This document shows positions 18,507 through 26,200 of a stretch of DNA of 64,000 bases, piece by piece. The notes beneath the pieces were generated by a model. That model was not told where the DNA came from. It ran no database searches and saw only the letters and a program-made list of their open reading frames with translations. The DNA comes from Halobacillus_B sp963739045 (GTDB lineage Bacteria; Bacillota; Bacilli; Bacillales; Halobacillaceae), in assembly GCA_963739045.1 (NCBI GenBank), contig CAVTYY010000011.1, positions 124,001 through 188,000 of the forward strand. The letters run 5' to 3'. Both the position numbers and the translations under genes were made by a program. Each line of letters starts with the position of its first letter. Position 1 is the first letter of the stretch.

Positions 18507-18520
18507 TTGAAACCTCCTGC

Positions 18521-18976
18521 TTATCTTCCAATTTCTAACGCTTTCATAAGCATACTCTTCGTGGCATTAATAGACGTAACGTTCGCTTCATAGGAGCGTG
18601 TCGCACTCATCATATCGACCATCTCTTGCAGCGGATCCACATTGGGAAGCTGAACGTAGCCATTTTGGTCTGCATCTGGATGGTTAGGATTATAAACCTC
18701 TTTAAAAGGCTCTTGATCTTCGGTTATCTTCGTTGCCTTCACGCCTGTTCCAGGTGACCCGGATTGATTTGCTGCTGTTTGCAGAAACGATTGGAAGGTT
18801 TGCTCTTTTGGCTGAAGCTCTACCATCTTCCTTCTGTAAGGTTCCCAATCACCATTTGCATTCTGAGTGGCTCTAGTGGAGTCGGCATTTGCAATATTTG
18901 ATGAAGCTGCATCCATCCGAAGCCGCTGTGCTGTCAGAGCACTGGCGCTCGTATTAATAGAATGAAAGATCCCCAA
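18521..18976 (-). CDS. flgC: FlgC, proximal rod protein
   Basis: The 151-residue protein has the rod/hook family N-terminus (FHSINTSASALTAQRLRMDA then SSNIANADSTRA) and C-terminus (MVDMMSATRSYEANVTSINA, ending KSMLMKALEIGR). It forms part of the axial rod. It follows flgB by one base. Confidence 0.97.
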   Translation of the reverse strand: MGIFHSINTSASALTAQRLRMDAASSNIANADSTRATQNANGDWEPYRRKMVELQPKEQTFQSFLQTAANQSGSPGTGVKATKITEDQEPFKEVYNPNHPDADQNGYVQLPNVDPLQEMVDMMSATRSYEANVTSINATKSMLMKALEIGR

Positions 18977-18977
18977 A

Positions 18978-19370
18978 TCAGCTGCCTCCTTTTATAACAT
19001 TTTCTAATGTTCTGAATTTACCGTTCAATCGATCAACCAGGGCTTGATAATAAATTTGGTTTTTAGCTAGCTCATTCATTTCCTTATCCATATCAACATT
19101 ATTTCCATTGTGGTTATATGTAGTATCTTTGTTCGTAATCGTGCGGTAAGAGGGAGAGGGGTTTTCTTGAAAAGATAGGTGCCGAGGACTAGTACGTTTA
19201 GCCTTCATAGACGAGAGTTCATTATTCATAACCTCTTTAAAAACCACACTTTTTGATTTGTAACCAGGTGTGTCTACGTTAGCAATGTTGTTCGAAATGG
19301 TTCTATTTTTTTCTGTAGCATAATTCATTGAGTTTTCCAGCGCGGCAAATGTACCTCCAAAAAGCTTCAC
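18978..19370 (-). CDS. flgB: FlgB, proximal rod protein; first gene of the fla/che operon
   Basis: The 130-residue rod protein contains the family motif TISNNIANVDTPGYKSKSV and a C-terminal helix (MNELAKNQIYYQALVDRLNG). The GTG at 19370 gives MKLFGGTFAALENSMNYA, like B. subtilis FlgB, with GGAGG 8 bases upstream. An ATG at 19385 overlaps that ribosome binding site and was rejected. It is the first gene of the operon, about 0.57 kb after codY. Confidence 0.95.
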   Translation of the reverse strand: MKLFGGTFAALENSMNYATEKNRTISNNIANVDTPGYKSKSVVFKEVMNNELSSMKAKRTSPRHLSFQENPSPSYRTITNKDTTYNHNGNNVDMDKEMNELAKNQIYYQALVDRLNGKFRTLENVIKGGS

Positions 19371-19907
19371 ACGGGTGTCCTCCATTCGACATATTTCCCA
19401 TACCTACAAAAAATATTGTAAGAAATTCGTATACAACTGTCTATGCTATTTAATACTCTTTTACATCTGTTTAGCAAAACAGGACTATAAGATTAGTTAT
19501 AAAGTCACGTTTCATTATGACTTTGTAATCAGTTGTCGAAATATCTATTATAATGAACATTATTACATACAATTGTTCGAAATTAAATATAATTTTGCCG
19601 AAGTTTGGGAAACCGTTCCAAAGAAGGATAGGATTTCTCCGTGCCTCTGTTCAGTTATTTTCATAATTCTTGGTGACAATAATGAAAGTGACTTGTAACC
19701 TCGAGAAGCTGCGCGGCCACCCTTCCGAAGAACCCTCCAGACTAAGAATAAAATAATCCGATCAATGGAGTTACTCGATGAAAACTCTATCAGGTGAAAT
19801 CAAGTGTAAAAGACCAGCGTAACGCTCGTTGTGTTTGAGGAGTCAGAAAACCTCTCCTTCTGAATGCTAGGCAGATAGAGGAAGGTGAATCGATTTGGTT
19901 AGAAGAC
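19371..19907 (-). other. Long non-coding region ahead of flgB (fla/che leader)
   Basis: There is no convincing gene in this stretch; the plus-strand frame at 19375-19698 has no recognisable composition or ribosome binding site. The half next to flgB is AT-rich with promoter-like sequences. The half next to codY (about 19695-19905) is less AT-rich and has several short inverted repeats, for example 19767-19786 (GAGTT/AACTC), 19818-19827 (GCG/CGC) and 19842-19862 (TCAGAA/TTCTGA). In B. subtilis the flgB promoter region is controlled by CodY and DegU. Whether this is a structured leader, an sRNA or simply spacer cannot be decided by eye. Confidence 0.5.
19450..19477 (-). promoter_or_regulatory. 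Candidate SigA-type promoter for the fla/che operon
   Basis: A -35-like TTGCTA (19472-19477) and -10-like TATTAA (19450-19455) are separated by 16 bases, 80 bases before the flgB start. A second candidate with a perfect -10 TATAAT (19547-19552) but a poor -35 (CAATTG, 19570-19575) lies further upstream. Both are compatible with SigA. I did not see a convincing SigD sequence. Assignment is by pattern only. Confidence 0.35.
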
Positions 19908-19942
19908 AAAAAAACCCGAACCATTTTCATGGTTCGGGTTTT
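19908..19942 (-). terminator. Rho-independent terminator after codY
   Basis: The stem AAAACCCGAACCAT / ATGGTTCGGGTTTT has a 4-base loop and is followed by a run of T on the minus strand (seven T in total with the stem end), 30 bases after the codY stop. The plus strand also ends in TTTT, so it could stop convergent transcripts. It separates the xerC-hslV-hslU-codY unit from the flagellar operon. Confidence 0.9.
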
Positions 19943-19972
19943 CTAGTATACAAAATTCTTACCCTGTCGTAT

Positions 19973-20752
19973 TTAGCTAGTTCGCAGTTTTTGGAGTTCT
20001 ACTAAAAAGTTATTGTTAAGAACTTTAATGTACGTTCCTTTCATCCCTAGAGATCGGGATTCAATTACTCCTGCACTTTCCAGTTTACGCAATGCATTTA
20101 CAATCACGGAACGGGTAATGCCTACGCGATCTGCTATTTTACTCGCGACAAGCAACCCTTCATTGCCTTCAAGTTCCTCGAAAATATGCTCAATTGCTTC
20201 TAATTCACTGTAGGATAGGGAACTGATGGCCATCTGAACGACAGCTTTGCTGCGTGCTTCCTGTTCAATTTCTTCAGTCTTTTCATGAAGAATTTCCATT
20301 CCTACAACCGTAGCCCCGTACTCTGCTAACAATAAATCATCTTCATTAAAGCTTTCAGTTAAGCGGCTTAGTATTAGTGTTCCAAGACGCTGACCACCGC
20401 CAATGATCGGTACAATGGTTGTTAATCCCTTTTCAAACAAATCACGATTCTCTACCGGAAATGCCGTATACTCACTGTTAATATCGATGTCAGGAGTGGT
20501 CTCCTGAATATTAAAGAGATTTTGAGTGTACTCTTGAGGGAATTGTCGATCAGACAGCATGGCCTGCATGCGGTCGTTTTCAATTTCCTGTTTAATAGCA
20601 AAGCCTAAAAGTTTTCCGCGTCTGCTTAGCACAAAAGTATTGGCTCCTATTACGTCCCTTAAGGTAGCTGACATATCGTTGAAATTCACTGACTTTCCTG
20701 TTGTTTTCTGCAGCATGGCATTAATTCTACGTGCGCGATTTAATAGTTCCAT
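19973..20752 (-). CDS. codY: CodY, GTP- and branched-chain amino acid-sensing repressor
   Basis: The 259-residue protein is the family length. The N-terminal GAF domain (MELLNRARRINAMLQKTTGK) binds Ile/Val/Leu. The C-terminal winged helix-turn-helix has the conserved DNA-binding segment (ASKIADRVGITRSVIVNALR, then KLESAGVIESRSLG). CodY represses stationary-phase, transport and motility genes when nutrients are plentiful. The flagellar operon follows directly, and in B. subtilis CodY represses it. It is the last gene of the xerC-hslV-hslU-codY operon. Confidence 0.98.
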   Translation of the reverse strand: MELLNRARRINAMLQKTTGKSVNFNDMSATLRDVIGANTFVLSRRGKLLGFAIKQEIENDRMQAMLSDRQFPQEYTQNLFNIQETTPDIDINSEYTAFPVENRDLFEKGLTTIVPIIGGGQRLGTLILSRLTESFNEDDLLLAEYGATVVGMEILHEKTEEIEQEARSKAVVQMAISSLSYSELEAIEHIFEELEGNEGLLVASKIADRVGITRSVIVNALRKLESAGVIESRSLGMKGTYIKVLNNNFLVELQKLRTS

Positions 20753-20776
20753 GTGTGACCCTCCTTGTTTGTTTTC

Positions 20777-22174
20777 CTATAGTATGAATCGGCTGAGATC
20801 TTTGTTTTTTACAATACTGGATAATTTGCTGTCTACGTATTGAGGTGTAATTTCAATAGTTTCCAATGTTACATCAGGAGCTTCAAATGACAGATCCTCA
20901 AGTAATTTCTCTAAAATTGTGTGCAGACGTCTGGCTCCAATATTATCGGTTTCCTGGTTTACTTCAAATGCAATTTCAGCAAGTCTTGTAATAGCATCGT
21001 CAGAAAATTCCACCTTTATACCTTCAACTTCTAAAAGAGCCTTATATTGTTTAAGCAAAGCGTTGGATGGCTCTACTAATATATTTCTGAAATCCTGAAC
21101 AGTAAGCTTATTCAGCTCTACACGGATTGGAAAGCGGCCTTGAAGTTCCGGGATTAAATCAGATGGTTTTGCCATATGAAAAGCACCTGCTGCTATAAAC
21201 AGAACATGATCTGTAGAAACGGGTCCATATTTAGTAACTACAGTAGAACCTTCGACGATCGGCAGAATGTCTCTCTGGACTCCTTCTCGGGATACATTCG
21301 CCTGATTATCCCCTTTAGCAGCTACTTTATCAATTTCATCAATGAAAATCATGCCGGATTGTTCTACTTTTTCAACAGCTTGCTGGCCGACCTCATCCAT
21401 ATCCACAAGCTTGCTTGCTTCCTCTTGAGTGAGCACTTTCCTTGCTTCAGCTACAGGAAGGCGTCTTTTTTTCTTTTTCTTAGGCATGAATTGACTGAAA
21501 GCATCCTGCATATTCATCCCCATCTGTTCCATTCCTGAGCCCTGCAGCATGTCAAACATAGAGGATTGAGATTCTTCCACTTCTATGGTTACCATTTGGT
21601 CCTCAAGTTCGCCCATGTCCAATTGATGACGGATCCGCTTACGGTTATTTTCCACCTCAGCTTCATCGGTGTCCTCTTTTGGCTCTGATTCCTGCTGGTT
21701 ACTTTGATTAAACAGCATTTCAAAAGGATTCTTGAAGTTATTCCCCTGCTTCTTTTTCGAGGGAACAATTAATTTAACAAGGCGTTTATTCGCTTGTTCT
21801 TCCGCACGGTCTTTTACAGCTTCCATTTTTTCTTCTTTCACCATGCGCACAGCCATTTCCACAAGATCCCTGACCATTGATTCTACATCTCTTCCTACGT
21901 AGCCGACCTCTGTAAATTTAGTCGCCTCCACTTTTACAAATGGCGCGCCTACTAATTTCGCAAGCCGGCGGGCAATTTCTGTTTTCCCTACCCCGGTAGG
22001 TCCGATCATAAGAATATTCTTCGGGACGATTTCATCACGAATTTGGTCATTCAACTGCATTCTGCGATAGCGGTTTCTCAGTGCGATGGCGACAGATTTC
22101 TTTGCACTATTCTGTCCGATAATATATTGGTCTAATCTTTCAACAATTTGTTTTGGAGTTAAATTTAATGACAT
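20777..22174 (-). CDS. hslU: HslU (ClpY), ATPase subunit of the HslUV protease
   Basis: The 465-residue AAA+ protein has Walker A GPTGVGKT at residues 58-65, pore-loop region FTEVGYVGRDVESMVRDLVE, Walker B GMIFIDEIDK and sensor-2 region with IGARRLHTILEKLLEDLS. The intermediate domain (about residues 110-235) is charged. HslU unfolds substrates and feeds them to HslV, encoded 11 bases upstream. The C-terminus ends in a short hydrophobic tail (LSRFIL) typical for HslV activation. Confidence 0.97.
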   Translation of the reverse strand: MSLNLTPKQIVERLDQYIIGQNSAKKSVAIALRNRYRRMQLNDQIRDEIVPKNILMIGPTGVGKTEIARRLAKLVGAPFVKVEATKFTEVGYVGRDVESMVRDLVEMAVRMVKEEKMEAVKDRAEEQANKRLVKLIVPSKKKQGNNFKNPFEMLFNQSNQQESEPKEDTDEAEVENNRKRIRHQLDMGELEDQMVTIEVEESQSSMFDMLQGSGMEQMGMNMQDAFSQFMPKKKKKRRLPVAEARKVLTQEEASKLVDMDEVGQQAVEKVEQSGMIFIDEIDKVAAKGDNQANVSREGVQRDILPIVEGSTVVTKYGPVSTDHVLFIAAGAFHMAKPSDLIPELQGRFPIRVELNKLTVQDFRNILVEPSNALLKQYKALLEVEGIKVEFSDDAITRLAEIAFEVNQETDNIGARRLHTILEKLLEDLSFEAPDVTLETIEITPQYVDSKLSSIVKNKDLSRFIL

Positions 22175-22185
22175 TATTTGCCCTC

Positions 22186-22731
22186 CTATTCGAGCACCTC
22201 TAAGGTTATTTGGTCATTGGTAAACACACAAATTTCCCCCGCGATCTCCAGGGCTGCTTTGGCTATATCCTTAGCTGATTGTTCCGAAGAATAGCGCTTC
22301 AAGGCACGGCCGGCACTTAAAGCGTAGTTCCCGCCAGACCCAATGGCTAAGATTCCATCATCCGGTTCTATTACTTCCCCAGTTCCGGAAACGAGAAACA
22401 TATTTTCTTTATCCATCACGATTAACATAGCTTCAAGCTTTCTTAATACGCGATCACTTCGCCATTCTTTAGCAAGCTCGACTGCTGCTCTCGCTAAATT
22501 ACCATCAAAAGCTTCGAGCTTTGCTTCAAACTTTTCAAAAAGTGTAAACGCATCAGCTACTGAACCCGCAAACCCGGCAAGTACTTGATCATTAAATAAC
22601 CTTCGTACTTTTTTGGCTTTATGCTTCATAACGACCTGGTTGCCGAGGGTGACTTGCCCGTCACCGCTCATTGCGCTCAGCCCCTTATGCTGGACTGCAA
22701 AAATTGTAGTTGCATGAAATTGTTGATCCAT
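22186..22731 (-). CDS. hslV: HslV (ClpQ), peptidase subunit of the HslUV protease
   Basis: The 181-residue proteasome-type peptidase contains ATTIFAVQHKG near the start and GSGGNYALSAGRAL near the C-terminal part. In most bacteria the catalytic residue is an N-terminal Thr of TTI; B. subtilis ClpQ is described as having an N-terminal Ser. Here the encoded start is MDQQFHATTIF, with no Ser at position 2, so the catalytic N-terminus is unclear. It pairs with hslU directly downstream. Confidence 0.95.
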   Translation of the reverse strand: MDQQFHATTIFAVQHKGLSAMSGDGQVTLGNQVVMKHKAKKVRRLFNDQVLAGFAGSVADAFTLFEKFEAKLEAFDGNLARAAVELAKEWRSDRVLRKLEAMLIVMDKENMFLVSGTGEVIEPDDGILAIGSGGNYALSAGRALKRYSSEQSAKDIAKAALEIAGEICVFTNDQITLEVLE

Positions 22732-22740
22732 TTGATCACC

Positions 22741-23646
22741 TCATTTATTTGCTCGGGGATGGCTGTTCATATAAACGTTTCTCAGCCGATCCTTTGTAAC
22801 GTGTGTATATATTTGAGTAGACGAAAGATGTTCATGGCCCAATAGTTCTTGCACTGACCGAAGATCCGCACCATTATTCAGTAGGTGGGTTGCAAACGAA
22901 TGCCGCAGTTTGTGGGGGTGAATATCCACGGTAAGCGCAGCTTCTTTCACGAGTTTATCCAAGATCATACGTACGCCACGAGCAGTCAGTGCCCCTCCTT
23001 TAGAGTTGAGGAACAATCGATCCGCTGCCGCTCCACTTCTGCTCATTAATTGTTGACGTCCATCTTCCATATAGCGGCGGAGAGCTTCACTGGCAAATGA
23101 GCCAAAAGGGACGTAGCGTTCTTTTCGTCCTTTCCCGTGAACAAGCACGGTAGTCAGTGAAAAATCAATGTCCGCACATTCAATCCTCGTACATTCGCTG
23201 ACCCGGATTCCGGTACCATATAATATTTCGATCAATGCCTGGTTTCTCTGTCCTAAGGGATGAGTTAAGTCACTTGCTGAAAATAATGGTTTCAGTTCTT
23301 CCTCATAAAAAAACTCAGGGATAGGTTTATCTCCTTTAGGTAAAGTTACAGTCAGGAAAGGGTTGCTCGAGATTATACCTTCACGTTCTAAAAATCGGTA
23401 GAAGCTTCTCATGCAGGACAGCTTTCTAGAAATGGTTTTCCTTGATAACTGCGCTTGATGAAGCTGAGAAAGATAGACGCGAATAGCTGGATAATCAACT
23501 TCATTAAAAGCAACAGCTTCCGCTTCCAAAAAGCGGGCAAAGCCTTCCACGTCCTTTTTATAATTCTCCACAGTTAATGGTGAAGCATTTTTTTCAATTT
23601 GTAAGTATTCTAAAAATAACTGTTTGTGAACTTCCCATTGATTCAT
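22741..23646 (-). CDS. xerC: XerC (CodV), tyrosine recombinase for chromosome dimer resolution
   Basis: The 301-residue protein has an N-terminal SAM-like core-binding domain and the full catalytic set: Arg148 (GTGIRVSE), Lys172, His245 and Arg248 (HPHKLRHSFATHLL), His271 and Tyr280. It acts at dif with XerD. It is the first gene of the operon with hslV (9-base gap), hslU and codY, as in B. subtilis. In that organism trmFO lies immediately upstream; here there is none. Confidence 0.96.
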   Translation of the reverse strand: MNQWEVHKQLFLEYLQIEKNASPLTVENYKKDVEGFARFLEAEAVAFNEVDYPAIRVYLSQLHQAQLSRKTISRKLSCMRSFYRFLEREGIISSNPFLTVTLPKGDKPIPEFFYEEELKPLFSASDLTHPLGQRNQALIEILYGTGIRVSECTRIECADIDFSLTTVLVHGKGRKERYVPFGSFASEALRRYMEDGRQQLMSRSGAAADRLFLNSKGGALTARGVRMILDKLVKEAALTVDIHPHKLRHSFATHLLNNGADLRSVQELLGHEHLSSTQIYTHVTKDRLRNVYMNSHPRANK

Positions 23647-23672
23647 AGCTCACCTCACACAAGAGCGTTTAA

Positions 23673-23702
23673 ATTTTATCACACTTTTATCCTTGTAAAC
23701 AA
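23673..23702 (-). promoter_or_regulatory. Promoter candidate just upstream of xerC
   Basis: TTGTTT (23697-23702) and TAAAAT (23673-23678) are separated by 18 bases. The predicted start of transcription would be about 20 bases before the xerC ATG, giving a very short leader. It is weaker than the distal promoter at 23864-23892. Confidence 0.4.
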
Positions 23703-23863
23703 TGGATTTAATAAAACTGTAACAAAATTCTGAATAGTTTCCAACTAATGTTATGAAAACGTTATCTAATCCCCTAAATAAAGGATATTACTTTAGCGGC
23801 CCGTCTATTATAGAATCACCTTTGCTGGACAAGGTGTCAAGTATTTCATCTTGCCAAACGGTA

Positions 23864-23892
23864 ATTATATCCGTCAATTTCCCAACTGTCAA
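23864..23892 (-). promoter_or_regulatory. Full-consensus SigA promoter upstream of xerC
   Basis: TTGACA (23887-23892) and TATAAT (23864-23869) are separated by exactly 17 bases, a complete match to the vegetative consensus. It sits directly after the topA terminator and would give a leader of about 210 bases before xerC. Such perfect promoters are rare and usually strong or tightly repressed. No operator was recognised. Confidence 0.85.
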
Positions 23893-23923
23893 TATGTTAA
23901 GAAAATTAGCAGTCAAATAGCAA

Positions 23924-23954
23924 AAGCCTATAGCTGCAAATGAGCTATAGGCTT
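23924..23954 (-). terminator. Terminator after topA
   Basis: A 12-base-pair stem AAGCCTATAGCT / AGCTATAGGCTT with a 7-base loop is followed on the minus strand by TTTTGCTATTTG. It begins 11 bases after the topA stop codon. The 319-base gap 23647-23965 otherwise holds only the two xerC promoters; no remnant of trmFO was seen. Confidence 0.8.
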
Positions 23955-23965
23955 AACAAAAAGAA

Positions 23966-26041
23966 TTAGGATTGTGCCTCTTCTTTATAGTCACATTCCG
24001 TACATTGGATCTGCGTTCCTTTCTTCGACCTTTTTTCCACCAGTATGGATTCACATTTCGGACAAGGTCTGCTGATCGGTTTATCCCATGAGATGAAGTC
24101 ACACTCAGGATATCGTTCACATCCATAAAATTTGCGGTTCTTTTTACTTTTTCTCTCTACGATCTCACCTTCATGGCATTTCGGACAAGTGACATCGATT
24201 TTTTTCAAAATAGGTTTAGTGTTTCTGCACTCAGGAAAGTTTGAGCATGCGAGAAACTTCCCATATCTCCCCATTTTATAAACCATTTCATGCCCGCACT
24301 TTTCACAATCAATGCCAGCTGGTTCATCTTTGATCTCGATTTCTTCCATTTCCTTCTCCGCTTTTTCCAAGCGCGGCTTGAAATCCTTGTAGAAGTCTCC
24401 GATGATCGAAACCCAGTCTTCCTTGCCAACTTCTATCGCATCCAAGTCATCTTCCATTCCCTTAGTGAAATCAACATCAATAATTTCCGGGAAGTAGTCC
24501 CTTAATTGCTCCAGGACAATCTCGCCAAGTTCTGTAGGAATAAAGCGTTTATTGTCCAGCGCAACGTAACCTCTTCGCTGAATAGTATCAAGCGTAGGCG
24601 CATACGTAGAAGGACGTCCGATTCCTAATTCCTCTAAGGTCTTTACTAATCGAGCCTCTGTATACCGCGGAGGAGGCTGAGTGAAGTGCTGATTCGGTTC
24701 AATGTTCTCTGCCTTCACCGTCATCCCTTCCTCGAGATGAGGCAGTAATTTATCACTTTCTTGCTTATTATCGTCCCGACCTTCAATGTACACCCTCATA
24801 AATCCTTTAAATTTCACTTCAGATCCTGTAGCTCTAAACTCGACCCCTTGATTATCAAGATGTACGGTCATGGTATCCAGAACGGCTGGCGCCATTTGGC
24901 TGGATATAAACCGATCCCAGATCAGTTTATATAAACGGTACTGGTCACGCGAAAGAATACTCTTCATGGCTTTAGGGTCACGTTCGGAACCGGTGGGACG
25001 GATCGCTTCGTGAGCGTCCTGGGCACCTTCTTGCTTTTTCACCTTTTTATTCTGGCCTAAATATTCTTCACCATACTTCGATTGAATGTATTGTTTAGCA
25101 TCTTCTTTTGCCGAATTGGACAGCCTGGTGGAATCGGTACGCATGTAGGTAATCAAACCTGTAATCCCAAGCTTACCTTTTAGATCAATTCCTTCGTACA
25201 GCTGCTGAGCAATCATCATAGTCTTTTTTGCACGGAAGTTCAGCTTTCTAGCTGCTTCCTGCTGTAAAGAAGAAGTCGTAAATGGCAGTGAAGGGTTTCT
25301 GCGGCGTTCCCTCTTGTTGACCTTTTCCACTGAAAAGTTCTTCCCTTTCATCTGCTGTTGAATCCGCTCGACGTCTTCCTGCGTTTTCAATTCTTGCTTC
25401 TTTCCATCCACTCCGTAAAAGGATCCTTCAAAAGGCTCTTTCTCCTTTAAGAAGTTACCCTCAATGGTCCAATATTCTTCGGGTTCAAATTCATTGATCT
25501 CATTTTCTCTGTCGACAATAATTTTAACTGCCACGGATTGTACACGGCCGGCACTGAGACCCTTTTTGACCTTTTTCCATAATATCGGACTGATATTATA
25601 CCCAACGAGACGATCAAGAATTCTCCTTGCTTGTTGAGCATCAACTAAATCTGAGTCAATGGTTCGCGGCTGTTTAAACGATTCTTTAATCGCTTCTTTA
25701 GTAATTTCGTTAAATACTACGCGGCAATCAGATGTGGTATCAATATCTAAACTGTGCGCTAAATGCCAAGCGATCGCTTCTCCTTCGCGATCGGGGTCGG
25801 CAGCTAGATAGACGCGCTTAGCTTTTTTCGCTGCTGTTTTTAATTCTTTTAAAACCGGGCCTTTGCCGCGGATCGTAATATATTTAGGTTCGAATTCATG
25901 ATCAACATCCACACCCATTTGACTCTTAGGCAAGTCACGGATGTGACCTAATGAAGCTTTTACTTTGTATTTCTTTCCAAGGTATCGTTCAATCGTCTTA
26001 GCTTTTGCCGGCGACTCAACGATTACTAGATAATCTGCCAT
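23966..26041 (-). CDS. topA: TopA, DNA topoisomerase I
   Basis: The 691-residue type IA topoisomerase starts MADYLVIVESPAKAKTIERY (Toprim domain) with acidic DPDREGEAIAWHL. The active-site Tyr lies in LITYMRTDSTRLS. Three C-terminal zinc fingers follow, each with four Cys (CEKCGHEM..., CPKCHEGE..., CPKCESIL...). It relaxes negative supercoils. The ATG at 26041 has GGAGG 7 bases upstream; an in-frame ATG at 26056 precedes that site and was rejected. Confidence 0.97.
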   Translation of the reverse strand: MADYLVIVESPAKAKTIERYLGKKYKVKASLGHIRDLPKSQMGVDVDHEFEPKYITIRGKGPVLKELKTAAKKAKRVYLAADPDREGEAIAWHLAHSLDIDTTSDCRVVFNEITKEAIKESFKQPRTIDSDLVDAQQARRILDRLVGYNISPILWKKVKKGLSAGRVQSVAVKIIVDRENEINEFEPEEYWTIEGNFLKEKEPFEGSFYGVDGKKQELKTQEDVERIQQQMKGKNFSVEKVNKRERRRNPSLPFTTSSLQQEAARKLNFRAKKTMMIAQQLYEGIDLKGKLGITGLITYMRTDSTRLSNSAKEDAKQYIQSKYGEEYLGQNKKVKKQEGAQDAHEAIRPTGSERDPKAMKSILSRDQYRLYKLIWDRFISSQMAPAVLDTMTVHLDNQGVEFRATGSEVKFKGFMRVYIEGRDDNKQESDKLLPHLEEGMTVKAENIEPNQHFTQPPPRYTEARLVKTLEELGIGRPSTYAPTLDTIQRRGYVALDNKRFIPTELGEIVLEQLRDYFPEIIDVDFTKGMEDDLDAIEVGKEDWVSIIGDFYKDFKPRLEKAEKEMEEIEIKDEPAGIDCEKCGHEMVYKMGRYGKFLACSNFPECRNTKPILKKIDVTCPKCHEGEIVERKSKKNRKFYGCERYPECDFISWDKPISRPCPKCESILVEKRSKKGTQIQCTECDYKEEAQS

Positions 26042-26100
26042 ATCGGTTCCTCCCATAGAGGTGGTTTCTCTGTTCTGTTAGTTATGATAAATCTTCCCTA

Positions 26101-26129
26101 TTATTAAATACAATGAAACCGTTTGTCAA
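26101..26129 (-). promoter_or_regulatory. SigA promoter of topA
   Basis: TTGACA (26124-26129) and TAATAA (26101-26106) are separated by 17 bases, about 60 bases before the topA start. The -35 is a perfect match. The location after dprA indicates that topA is transcribed separately from dprA. Confidence 0.75.
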
Positions 26130-26200
26130 ACATAGCTGATAAAAAAGTTTCTAAGCGGGAACGATTCAACCCTGACTGTAACACTATTGTAAGAATTTTT

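Noticed and set aside
19375..19698. 107-codon plus-strand frame ahead of flgB
   Set aside because: No ribosome site and no recognisable protein features (it is rich in Tyr, Ile and Cys from AT-rich DNA); it covers the flgB promoter region.
19695..19740. AGGGTGGCCGCG on the minus strand resembles a T-box core (AGGGTGGNACCGCG)
   Set aside because: It lacks two bases of the invariant core, there is no antiterminator/terminator after it, and the next gene is a flagellar gene rather than an amino-acid or tRNA-synthetase gene.
19780..19860. CAGGTGAAATC and AGTCAGAAAACCT on the plus strand resemble parts of a cobalamin riboswitch
   Set aside because: The intervening conserved elements are missing and no gene follows on the plus strand.
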